Positions 1 through 7,912 of a stretch of 64,000 nucleotides of DNA are shown here, in pieces. A program made the translations under genes and the position numbers. The stretch is from assembly GCA_019750135.1 (NCBI GenBank), contig JAIEOV010000013.1, positions 1-64,000 on the forward strand, read 5' to 3'. The DNA comes from Reyranella sp. GTDB lineage: Bacteria > Pseudomonadota > Alphaproteobacteria > Reyranellales > Reyranellaceae. The notes under the pieces were generated by a model. It was not told where the DNA came from. It did no database searches and saw only the letters and a list, made by a program, of their open reading frames with translations. The first letter of the stretch is position 1. Every line of letters starts with the position of its first letter.

Positions 1-95
1 TATTTCTTTGTCATGCAGTCCCTCTCTTACGAGAAACTGCCCGCATTTTCCCTGTCTCACTTTTGGGGGCCGGTACACGGCCGCCATGCTCTCCC

Positions 96-122
96 GGACC
101 GCGCGCTTCCAGCGTGCGGTCC
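96..122 (-). terminator. possible hairpin after the aldehyde dehydrogenase
   Basis: An imperfect inverted repeat (GGACCGC facing GCGGTCC, with a short extension) begins 12 bp past the stop of the aldehyde dehydrogenase. No T-run follows on the minus strand, so it is a weak terminator candidate or simply an RNA 3' stabiliser. Confidence 0.25.
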
Positions 123-134
123 GGACGACGTGCC

Positions 135-1634
135 TCAGTCGAGTTGGATCCAGGTCGTCTTCACCTGGGTGAACTTGTCGAAGGCATGGAGCGACTTGTC
201 GCGACCGTTGCCCGACTGCTTGTAGCCGCCGAACGGCGTGGTGATGTCGCCGCCGTCGTAGGTGTTGACCCACACCGAGCCGGTGCGCAGGCCCTTGGCG
301 AACTTGAAGGCCTTGTTGATGTCGGCCGTGAAGATCGCCGAGGCCAGGCCGTAGATCGTGTCGTTGGCCACGGTCAGCGCCTGCTCGGGATCCTTGACCG
401 GGATCACCGACAGCACCGGTCCGAAGATCTCCTCCTGGGCGATCTTCATCTTGTTGTCGACCTGGTCGAACACGGTCGGCTCGATGAAGCTGCCGGCATT
501 GTCGACATGGACCTGCTTGCCGCCCATCCTGAGCGTGGCGCCTTCCTTCTGGCCGGCCTCGATGTAGCCCATGACGCGCCTGGTCTGGACCTCGTCGACC
601 ATGGCGCCCATCTGCGTCTTGGGATCGAGCGGATCGCCCGGCATCATCTTCTGGCCGATCGCCATGACCTTCTCGAGGAACTGGTCCTTGATCTTGTCCT
701 CGACGATCAGGCGGCTGCCCGCGGTGCAGACCTCGCCCTGGTTGAACCAGATGCCGAAGGCGGTGCGCTGGGCCGCGACATCGAGGTTGGGCGCGTCGCC
801 CAGCACGATGTTGGGCGACTTGCCGCCGCACTCGAGCCACACCTGCTTCATGTTCGATTCGCCGGAGTACTTCAGGAAGTACTTGCCGACCTCGGTCGAG
901 CCGGTGAAGGCCAGCACGTCGACATCCATGTGGCGGCCGAGCGCCTGGCCGGCGGTCTCGCCGAAGCCCGGCAGCACGTTGAACACGCCCTCGGGGATGC
1001 CGGCCTCGGCCGCGAGCTCGGCCAGGCGGATGGCGGTGAGGGGAGACTGCTCGGCGGGCTTCAGGATCACCGAGTTGCCGGCGGCGAGCGCCGGCGAGAT
1101 CTTCCAGCAGGCCATCAGCAGCGGGAAGTTCCACGGCACGACACAGGCCACGACGCCGGCGGCCTCGCGCGTGATCATGGCGACGACGTTGCCCGGCGTC
1201 GGCGCGACCTCGTCGTAGATCTTGTCGATCGCCTCGCCGAACCACTGCACCGTGTTGGCCGAGCCCGGGACGTCGACGCGGCTCGAGTAGGTGATGGGCT
1301 TGCCCATGTCGAGCGTCTCGAGCAGCGCCAGCTCATCCTTATTCTTCATCATGAGCTCGGCGAGCTTCAGCATGATGCGCTTGCGGTTGGCCGGCGGCAT
1401 GTTGGCCCACGTGCCCTTGTCGAAGGCGGCGCGCGCGGCCTTCACGGCGGCGTCGACGTCAGCCTGCTCGCAGGCCGCCACCTTGGTCAGCACCTGCCCC
1501 GTGGCCGGGTTCACGCAGTCGAAGGTCTTGCCGGTGAGGGAAGGGGTGAACTTGCCGCCGATGAAGGCCTGGTTGCGGTAGTTCAGGCCGCCGACACGGC
1601 CCTTCCAGTCGTCGCGCGAAAGCTGTGCGCTCAT
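135..1634 (-). CDS. NAD(P)-dependent aldehyde dehydrogenase (PuuC-like)
   Basis: This 499-residue protein is a full-length cytosolic aldehyde dehydrogenase that oxidises an aldehyde to its acid with NAD(P)+. It carries the PWNF cofactor motif (Asn169), the LECGGKSPN motif with the general base Glu268, and GEVCTAGSR with the nucleophile Cys303. Family resemblance is closest to gamma-glutamyl-aminobutyraldehyde/betaine aldehyde dehydrogenases; the true substrate cannot be read from sequence. The start ATG opens MSAQLSRDDW. It lies 93 bp downstream of a second aldehyde dehydrogenase on the same strand, with a perfect hairpin between them, so the two may or may not share a transcript. They are different subfamilies, not a recent duplication. 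Confidence 0.95.
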   Translation of the reverse strand: MSAQLSRDDWKGRVGGLNYRNQAFIGGKFTPSLTGKTFDCVNPATGQVLTKVAACEQADVDAAVKAARAAFDKGTWANMPPANRKRIMLKLAELMMKNKDELALLETLDMGKPITYSSRVDVPGSANTVQWFGEAIDKIYDEVAPTPGNVVAMITREAAGVVACVVPWNFPLLMACWKISPALAAGNSVILKPAEQSPLTAIRLAELAAEAGIPEGVFNVLPGFGETAGQALGRHMDVDVLAFTGSTEVGKYFLKYSGESNMKQVWLECGGKSPNIVLGDAPNLDVAAQRTAFGIWFNQGEVCTAGSRLIVEDKIKDQFLEKVMAIGQKMMPGDPLDPKTQMGAMVDEVQTRRVMGYIEAGQKEGATLRMGGKQVHVDNAGSFIEPTVFDQVDNKMKIAQEEIFGPVLSVIPVKDPEQALTVANDTIYGLASAIFTADINKAFKFAKGLRTGSVWVNTYDGGDITTPFGGYKQSGNGRDKSLHAFDKFTQVKTTWIQLD

Positions 1635-1674
1635 AATCCGTTCCCCTCCGTTCGTGGAGGGCGGAGCCTAAAGC

Positions 1675-1710
1675 ATGATGCGTTCAGGTGGAAACACCTG
1701 AACGCATCAT
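1675..1710. repeat. perfect 16-bp hairpin with a GAAA loop
   Basis: Arms 1675-1690 and 1695-1710 are exact reverse complements (left arm ATGATGCGTTCAGGTG) and enclose GAAA. The element sits between two co-oriented aldehyde dehydrogenase genes. It has no T-run on either side, so it resembles dispersed palindromic repeats of large alphaproteobacterial genomes rather than a classical terminator, although it could still stop transcription or protect a 3' end. Confidence 0.7.
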
Positions 1711-1727
1711 ACCCGTCGAAACCCCTC

Positions 1728-3149
1728 TTAGACGCCGGCGATCGCCTTCACCTCGAGGAAGTCTTCCATCCCGTACTTGCCCCACTCGCGGCCGTTGCCG
1801 GACTGCTTGTAGCCCCCGAACGGGGCGGTGCGCTCGTTCGGAACGCCGTTCAGGTTGACGTTGCCGGCGCGGATCTGCTTGCCGACCCGCTTGGCGCTTT
1901 CGACCGAGCCGGCGGAGACGTAGCCGGCGAGGCCGTAGGGCGTGTCGTTGGCGATCTTGACCGCTTCGGCCTCGTCCTTGGCGCCGAGGATGGTGATCAC
2001 CGGTCCGAAGATCTCCTCGCGGGCGATCGTCATGTCGTTGGTCACGTCGGCGAACACGGTCGGACGGACATAGAAGCCCTTGTTGACGCCTTCGGGCAGG
2101 CCAGGGCCCCCGGCGACGAGCGTCGCGCCCTCGTCGACGCCCTTCTTGATCAGCGCCTGGATCTTGTCCCACTGGGTGCGATTGACCACGGGACCGATCG
2201 TGGTGCCCTCGGCCTTCGGGTCGCCCGCCTTGGTCTTGTCGGCGACGGCCTTCGCGATCGCCTTAACTTCGGTCATCTTGCTCGACGGCACGATCATGCG
2301 CGTCGGCGCGTTGCAGGACTGGCCCGAGTTGTTGAACACGTGAGCCACGCCGCCACTAACCGCCTTGGTGAAGTCGGCGTCTTCCAGGATGACGTTCGGC
2401 GACTTGCCGCCGAGCTCCTGGCTGACGCGCTTGACGGTATCGGCGGCGCGCTTGGCGACGTCGATGCCGGCGCGGGTCGAGCCGGTGAACGAGATCATGT
2501 CGATGCCGTGGTGCTCGCTCATGGCGACACCGACTTCGGGGCCGAGGCCGTTGATCAGGTTGAACACGCCCTTCGGGACGCCGGCGGCATGCATGACTTC
2601 GGCGAAGATCAGGGCCGAGGTCGGCGTGAATTCCGACGGCTTTAGGATCATGGTGCAGCCGGCGGCGATCGCGGGCGCGACCTTGCAGGCGATCTGGTTG
2701 AGCGGCCAGTTCCACGGGGTGATCATGCCGACCACGCCGATCGGTTCGCGGACGACGGTGGCCGTGCCGACCTTCTCCTCGAAATGATAGTCCTTCAGCA
2801 CCTGCAGCGTGGACATCAGGTGACCGAGGCCGGAGCCGGCTTGTGCACGCTCCGCCATCGGCAGCGGCGCTCCCATCTCGTCGGAGATGGCGGCGCCGAT
2901 TTCCTTGGAGCGCGCCTTGTAGGCCTCGATGATCTTCTCGAGCAGTGCGATGCGCTCCTCGCGCGTCGTCAGCGAGAAGGTCTCGAACGCCTTGCGGGCG
3001 GCGGCCACGGCCTTGTCGACGTCCGCCTTCGAGCCGACGGCGACGTCGTACATGCGCTCTTCGGTGGCGGGATTGACCACGGGGACTGTCTTCATGACGA
3101 CCGGGTCGACCCAGGCGCCGTCGATGTAGAATTTCGTGCGATTGACCAT
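1728..3149 (-). CDS. aldehyde dehydrogenase family protein
   Basis: This 473-residue aldehyde dehydrogenase has PWNW (Asn147) for cofactor binding, QELGGKSPN with the base Glu246, and NNSGQSCNAPTR with the nucleophile Cys279. The SGQSC context places it among the broad DhaS/vanillin/betaine-type dehydrogenases rather than beside the PuuC-like neighbour. The C-terminus keeps the usual APFGGYKQSGNGRE motif. The start MVNRTKFYIDGAW aligns with the normal N-terminus of the family. It precedes the other dehydrogenase on the same strand. Substrate unknown; a role in catabolism of amine- or alcohol-derived aldehydes is inferred. Confidence 0.95.
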   Translation of the reverse strand: MVNRTKFYIDGAWVDPVVMKTVPVVNPATEERMYDVAVGSKADVDKAVAAARKAFETFSLTTREERIALLEKIIEAYKARSKEIGAAISDEMGAPLPMAERAQAGSGLGHLMSTLQVLKDYHFEEKVGTATVVREPIGVVGMITPWNWPLNQIACKVAPAIAAGCTMILKPSEFTPTSALIFAEVMHAAGVPKGVFNLINGLGPEVGVAMSEHHGIDMISFTGSTRAGIDVAKRAADTVKRVSQELGGKSPNVILEDADFTKAVSGGVAHVFNNSGQSCNAPTRMIVPSSKMTEVKAIAKAVADKTKAGDPKAEGTTIGPVVNRTQWDKIQALIKKGVDEGATLVAGGPGLPEGVNKGFYVRPTVFADVTNDMTIAREEIFGPVITILGAKDEAEAVKIANDTPYGLAGYVSAGSVESAKRVGKQIRAGNVNLNGVPNERTAPFGGYKQSGNGREWGKYGMEDFLEVKAIAGV

Positions 3150-3244
3150 TTGCCTAATCCTTCTGATTTCGGGGCCCTGTCGGACGGCGGAGAAGCAACG
3201 TCGGGCGGCGGGGATGTTAGCGACGACGCCGGTATCCAGCCACG

Positions 3245-3269
3245 AAAAAGCCGCCCGGAAGGGGCGGCT
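3245..3269 (-). terminator. intrinsic terminator of rpmG
   Basis: On the minus strand an 8-bp GC-rich stem (AGCCGCCC with GGGCGGCT, 5-nt loop) is followed directly by five T residues. It starts about 28 bp beyond the rpmG stop codon. This is a textbook rho-independent terminator; the 3150-3297 spacer holds nothing else that I can see. Confidence 0.85.
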
Positions 3270-3297
3270 CTCGTCAGACGCAGCGCGGAACGCGCGC

Positions 3298-3465
3298 TTA
3301 CTTCATCTTCGATTCCTTGAAGACGACATGCTTGCGCACGACCGGGTCGTACTTCTTCAGCTCCATCTTCTCGGTCTTGGTGCGCGGGTTCTTGCGCGTC
3401 ACGTAATAGAAGCCGGTGTCGGCGCTGGACACCATCTTGATGAGGATCGAGGTCGGCTTGGCCAT
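3298..3465 (-). CDS. rpmG: 50S ribosomal protein L33
   Basis: A 55-residue protein starting [16 protein letters not shown] and ending KESKMK is ribosomal protein L33 of the large subunit. It contains the family pattern [17 protein letters not shown]. The four zinc-ribbon cysteines of C+ L33 proteins are absent, so this is a zinc-independent C- type. It is the last gene of the minus-strand run that includes the S41 peptidase, rnr and topA, and is closed by an intrinsic terminator. Confidence 0.97.
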   Translation of the reverse strand: MAKPTSILIKMVSSADTGFYYVTRKNPRTKTEKMELKKYDPVVRKHVVFKESKMK

Positions 3466-3561
3466 GGTCTTGTCCCTATGCCCGCCCCGGACTCAGGGGA
3501 GAGGGCGAATCTCTGGAAGGCGGGCAAACTAGTCGCTGCCCGGCCCGTGTCAAGTCGCCTG

Positions 3562-5151
3562 TTAGCGAGCTGTGGCCTGCTGGGTCGCCGCATGCACGGC
3601 GTGAGCATAAAGGCCGCGGTCGCGCAGGAGCCGGGTGGCAATCTCGACGTCGCGCTCGGGGCTGGCGTCACCCGGCGGGCAGATCTTGCGCAGGTCGCTC
3701 ACTTCCTGATGGGTCGGGTTGCGGAGCGCGTGCCAGCGCATCAGCGTGCCCTGGCTGGAATCGACCGACGTGGCGTTGAGCTGACCGACATCGGCGACCT
3801 TGGAGGTGCAGATGTTGGGCAGCACGCCCAGCTCGTTCCAGGTGTAGCCGGACGGCGCGTTGAGGCGCGACCAGGTCAGGATCAGCTCGCCTTCGTTGGC
3901 CAGCCGCACGACGGTCTGCACCGTGCCCTTGCCGTAGCTGGTGCTGCCGACGACGACGGCGCGGCCGCGGTCCTGCAGGGCGGCGGCGACGATCTCGGCC
4001 GCCGAGGCCGAGCCGCCGTTCATCAGCACGACGATCGGCAGGTCGGGCGACTTGGCGCTGCTGCCGCTCTTGTAGGTGCGCCGGCTGTCGGGATGGCGGC
4101 CGCTGGTCGAGAAGATGGTGCCGTTGTTGATGAACAGCTCCGACACGGTCTGCGCCTGGTCGAGCAGCCCGCCGCGGTTGGAGCGCATGTCGATGATCAC
4201 CCCGGCCATGTCCTTGCCGATCTCGGCCCTGGCCTTGTCGACGGCGGCCTTGAGATTGTCGGTGGTGGCGCTGTTGAAGCCGGTCAGATGGATCAGCGCC
4301 ACATCGCCACGGCGTTCATAAGTGACCGTGGTGGGGATGATGCGGGCCCGCTTCATGCTGAGCACGTACTCGGCGCCCTGCGCCGAGCGCAGCACCGTGA
4401 TGGCGACCGGAGCGCCGATCGAGCCGCGCAGCTTGGCGACGACGTCGCTCAGCGGCCGCTCGATCATCGATTCGCCGTCGATCGACAGGATCTGGTCGCC
4501 GACCTGGATGCCGGCCTTGGACGCGGGCGAGTCGGCCTGCACGGCGCGGATCATGATCTTCTTGTCGTCGGTCCGCTCGACGGTGATGCCGACGCCGCCG
4601 CCGCCGTCGCGCTGGAAGCGGTTGTCGCGCGCTTCGTCGGGATCGGCATAGCGGCTGTTGCGGTCGAGCTGCTTGGTCGTGGCCGTCATGGCCTCGCGGA
4701 TCAGCTGCTGGCGGTCGGTGTGCTGCAGCGCCGGCGAGGCGTCGACCGAGCCCGCCATCAGCTCGGCCAGCATGCCGCCCCAGGCGCGGCCATCGGTCGG
4801 GTCGGCCGGGGTGGGCCGGCTGAGGACTTCCTTGCCGTCGCGCTTGACGGTGAAGGCGCCGTCGGAGGTCTCCAGCACCATGGCCGGATCGGCGCTGGCG
4901 AAGCCGCGATAGGTCTCGGTCGAGAGCGTCCGGAAATTGGGTTCGAACAGGTGGCGGTCGCCGATGGCGCGATAGGCCTGCAGGACGACCCGCTCGAGGT
5001 TGACGTCGGCGGCTGTCGACGGATTGCGACCGGAAGTGGCCTGCGGGGCGTCCGTCGACGTCGCACAGGAGACAACCAAGGATGAAGCAAGAAGAGCGGC
5101 CGCCGCACGCGGCACCGCCTTAACGAGAAAAGGGATCAGCGACACTTCCAT
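3562..5151 (-). CDS. S41 family C-terminal processing peptidase, lipoprotein
   Basis: About 529 residues from the chosen ATG. The N-terminus has a hydrophobic signal followed by a lipobox-like LVVSC at Cys29, predicting an envelope lipoprotein. A PDZ domain (GVGITVER to IDGES, about 185-265) precedes the S41 domain. The catalytic pair is visible: Ser383 in NGGSASAAEI and Lys408 in TSYGKGTVQ, 25 residues apart as in Prc/CtpA. CtpA-type enzymes trim or degrade periplasmic proteins from their C-termini. An upstream in-frame ATG (5196) is possible but would put 15 basic residues before the signal. It lies between DUF983 and rpmG on the same strand. Confidence 0.9.
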   Translation of the reverse strand: MEVSLIPFLVKAVPRAAAALLASSLVVSCATSTDAPQATSGRNPSTAADVNLERVVLQAYRAIGDRHLFEPNFRTLSTETYRGFASADPAMVLETSDGAFTVKRDGKEVLSRPTPADPTDGRAWGGMLAELMAGSVDASPALQHTDRQQLIREAMTATTKQLDRNSRYADPDEARDNRFQRDGGGGVGITVERTDDKKIMIRAVQADSPASKAGIQVGDQILSIDGESMIERPLSDVVAKLRGSIGAPVAITVLRSAQGAEYVLSMKRARIIPTTVTYERRGDVALIHLTGFNSATTDNLKAAVDKARAEIGKDMAGVIIDMRSNRGGLLDQAQTVSELFINNGTIFSTSGRHPDSRRTYKSGSSAKSPDLPIVVLMNGGSASAAEIVAAALQDRGRAVVVGSTSYGKGTVQTVVRLANEGELILTWSRLNAPSGYTWNELGVLPNICTSKVADVGQLNATSVDSSQGTLMRWHALRNPTHQEVSDLRKICPPGDASPERDVEIATRLLRDRGLYAHAVHAATQQATAR

Positions 5152-5199
5152 ACCCAGCAACGGCAAGCATAGCACAGGCCGTCGGCGGGCGGCCACGTT

Positions 5200-5616
5200 T
5201 TAGGCTGAGGGGTCGTAACTCCCGGTCGTCGAAGGCTTGGGAGCGGCTATCCGATGCGCCCACAGGAGCGCAATGACGGCGCCTTTTATGCGAGGCAGGA
5301 GTAGAAGTGCAAGAACTACCGACAGGGGAAGCCACAACGCCGCATGTACCCATAGGGGTGGCTCACCGCCGTAGCGCTCGAACACGAGCACGAGCGGGAC
5401 GACAATGTGGCCGACTGCAAAAATCGTGAAATACGCCGGCGCATCGTCGGCACGGAACGGTTCGAGGCCGAGCTCGCAGGCCGGGCAGTGGCTGCGCATC
5501 TTGAGGAAGCTCGAGAACAGGCTGCCGGCGCCGCAGCGCGGGCACCTGCCGCGCCAGCCGCGCCAGAGGCAGGTCCAGATATCCGGCGAGGGTCCCTCCG
5601 AGCGTTCCTCTTTCAT
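5200..5616 (-). CDS. DUF983 family membrane protein
   Basis: A roughly 138-residue protein with an N-terminal zinc-ribbon-like CPRCG...CPAC pair followed by two hydrophobic segments (FTIFAVGHIVVPLVLVF and ALWLPLSVVLALLLL), the layout of the DUF983 family of alphaproteobacteria. Function is not established for the family. The start MKEERSEGP is preferred because it falls just beyond the rnr stop; an earlier ATG at 5679 would overlap rnr by 41 bp. It is probably translated from the rnr transcript. Confidence 0.8.
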   Translation of the reverse strand: MKEERSEGPSPDIWTCLWRGWRGRCPRCGAGSLFSSFLKMRSHCPACELGLEPFRADDAPAYFTIFAVGHIVVPLVLVFERYGGEPPLWVHAALWLPLSVVLALLLLPRIKGAVIALLWAHRIAAPKPSTTGSYDPSA

Positions 5617-5638
5617 CCCGCCAAGATGGGCCCTCGCT

Positions 5639-7912
5639 TTATCGGCGTCGTCGCGACCGTTTGTCCTTTGGGCCGCCACGCTGCGCGACCGGACGCCGCG
5701 GTGTGTGGCGGTCAGGGCGGCGATCGTGTCGGCGGCCGTGCGGCACGGCGTGGCGCTCGACGCGCTCGATGACGTCGACGATCTCGAACAGGAGGCCGCC
5801 GGTGGCGATGTCGGCCTCGACCAGTTTCAGCCGTAATCTGTCGCCCAAACCGAAGGTCTCGCCGGTCCGCTCGCCGATGAGCATCTGGCGGCCTTCGTCG
5901 TGGCGGAAGAACTCCTGGCCGAGCGACCGGATGGGAATGAGCCCGTCGGCGCCGCTGGCGTCGAGCTCGGCGAACAGCCCGAAGCGGGTGACGCTGGTGA
6001 CACGGCCGGGGAAGGTGGCGCCGACGTGGCTCGCCATGAAGGCCGCGACATAGCGGTCCATGGCGCCGCGCTCGGCGGCCACGGCGCGGCGCTCGCACAT
6101 CGACAGGTGCTCGCCGAACTCGGCGAAGCGGCCCTTGTCGGCGTCCGGCAGGCCGCCTTCGCCCAGGCCGTAGGCCGAGATCAGCGCGCGGTGCACGATC
6201 AGGTCGGGAAAGCGCCGGATCGGCGAGGTGAAGTGGGCATAGCGCGCGAGCGCCAGCCCGAAATGGCCGAGATTGTCGGGGCTGTAGACCGCCTGGCTCT
6301 GGCTGCGCAGCATGGTCTCGTTGACCAGGCGGGCGACCGGCTTGTCGGCGACCTGGTGCAGGACGCGATTGAGGTCGCCGGGCCGGATCCGCGGGCCGGC
6401 TGGCAGGCCGACACCCAGAGTGCCGAGGAACTCGCGCAGCCCCTCGATCTTGGCGGCGTCGGGATTGTCGTGGACGCGGTAGAGGCAGGGCGTGTGACGC
6501 TGCTCCAGCGCCTGGGCCGCCGCGACGTTGGCAAGCACCATGAACTCCTCGATCAGCTTGTGGCTGTCGAGCCGCTCGCGCACGCCGATCTCGGCGATGC
6601 GTCCGTCCTCGCCCAGGGTGACCTTGCGCTCGGGCAGGTCGAGGTCGAGCGCGCCGCGCTTTTCGCGCGCCGCCAGCAGAACCTTGTAGGCGCCGTAGAG
6701 CGGGCGGATGACCGGGCCCATCAGCGGCGCGATCTCGGCGTCGGGCATGCCGTCCTGGGCGCGCTGGACGCGGTTATAAGTGAGACGCGCGGCCGAGCGG
6801 ATCATGGCGCGGTGGAAGCGATGGCGCTTGAGACGCCCTTCGGCATCGATCCACATTTCCGCTGCCAGCACCGGTCGGTCCTCGTGCGGCACCAGCGAGC
6901 ACCAGTGGTTGGACAGCGCCTCGGGCAGCATGGGCACGACCCGGTCCGGGAAGTAGACCGAGGTGCCGCGGCGATAGGCGGCGCGGTCGAGCGGCTTGTC
7001 GGGCCGCACGTACCAGGCGACATCGGCGATCGCGACCAGCAGGCGCCAGCCGCCGGGATGATCCGGGTCGGGCTCGGCAAAAACCGCATCGTCGAAGTCG
7101 CGCGCGTCCTCGCCGTCGATAGTGACCAGCGGCGTGTCGCGCAGGTCGAGGCGATGACCGAGCGGTGCCGCCTTGGCGCGTTCGGCCTCCTCCAGCGCGG
7201 CCGCCGGGAACTCGACGGGAATGTCGTTGGCCGCGATGGAAATCAGGCTGACGGTGCGCGGGTCGCTCATCGCGCCGACGCGCTCGCTCACGCGGGCACG
7301 CCGGGCGAGGGCGCCGCCGGAAGGTTCGACCCAGACGATGTCGCCGGGCTCGGCCCCGTTCTTGTCGGCCGGCCGGATGTCGTAGCTCGCCTTCAGCTTG
7401 CGGTCGGTCGGCGTCACCAGGCCGATGCCGTTGCGGCCGTCGGGCTCCTCGTAGAGGCCGAGGACCCGGCGCGGGGCGCTGCCCAGCGTCCGGATGATGC
7501 GGGCCTCGTAGGTGTTCTTGCCGCGGCGCTTCAGCGAGGCCAGCACCCGGTCGCCGACGGCGGGGGCGGGGCCACGACGCGAGCCCTGCGGGTTGATTTC
7601 AATGCGAGGCGGAGGGCCCTCTTTTTCTTCGTCGTGGCGGCGCGGCACGGCCAGCAGATGGCCGTCGTCGTCGACTCGCACGATCTCCAGTACGGTGATG
7701 TCAGTCAGTGCTTTTGGATCCTTGAATGTCTTGGCGCGGTCGGCGGCGATGTCGCCTGTATCGCGCAGGTCGCGCAGGAGCTGCTTCAGCTCGATGCGCT
7801 GGTCGCCCTTCAGCCCGAAGGCACGCGCGATCTCGCGCTTGCCCACGGGAGTGGCGCTTTCCTTGATGAATGCCAGCAGTTCGTCGCGGGTCGGGACCTT
7901 GCCCTTAGCCAT
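5639..7912 (-). CDS. rnr: ribonuclease R
   Basis: This 757-residue exoribonuclease degrades structured RNA in the 3'-5' direction. It shows an N-terminal winged helix (KREIARAFGLKGDQR), cold-shock/OB segments, the RNB catalytic domain with the acidic cluster DGEDARDFDDAV, and a C-terminal S1 domain (PGRVTSVTRFGLFAEL) followed by a very basic tail. It overlaps the end of topA by 8 bp, so the two are translationally coupled. The dprA-topA-rnr order is common in alphaproteobacteria. Confidence 0.97.
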   Translation of the reverse strand: MAKGKVPTRDELLAFIKESATPVGKREIARAFGLKGDQRIELKQLLRDLRDTGDIAADRAKTFKDPKALTDITVLEIVRVDDDGHLLAVPRRHDEEKEGPPPRIEINPQGSRRGPAPAVGDRVLASLKRRGKNTYEARIIRTLGSAPRRVLGLYEEPDGRNGIGLVTPTDRKLKASYDIRPADKNGAEPGDIVWVEPSGGALARRARVSERVGAMSDPRTVSLISIAANDIPVEFPAAALEEAERAKAAPLGHRLDLRDTPLVTIDGEDARDFDDAVFAEPDPDHPGGWRLLVAIADVAWYVRPDKPLDRAAYRRGTSVYFPDRVVPMLPEALSNHWCSLVPHEDRPVLAAEMWIDAEGRLKRHRFHRAMIRSAARLTYNRVQRAQDGMPDAEIAPLMGPVIRPLYGAYKVLLAAREKRGALDLDLPERKVTLGEDGRIAEIGVRERLDSHKLIEEFMVLANVAAAQALEQRHTPCLYRVHDNPDAAKIEGLREFLGTLGVGLPAGPRIRPGDLNRVLHQVADKPVARLVNETMLRSQSQAVYSPDNLGHFGLALARYAHFTSPIRRFPDLIVHRALISAYGLGEGGLPDADKGRFAEFGEHLSMCERRAVAAERGAMDRYVAAFMASHVGATFPGRVTSVTRFGLFAELDASGADGLIPIRSLGQEFFRHDEGRQMLIGERTGETFGLGDRLRLKLVEADIATGGLLFEIVDVIERVERHAVPHGRRHDRRPDRHTPRRPVAQRGGPKDKRSRRRR

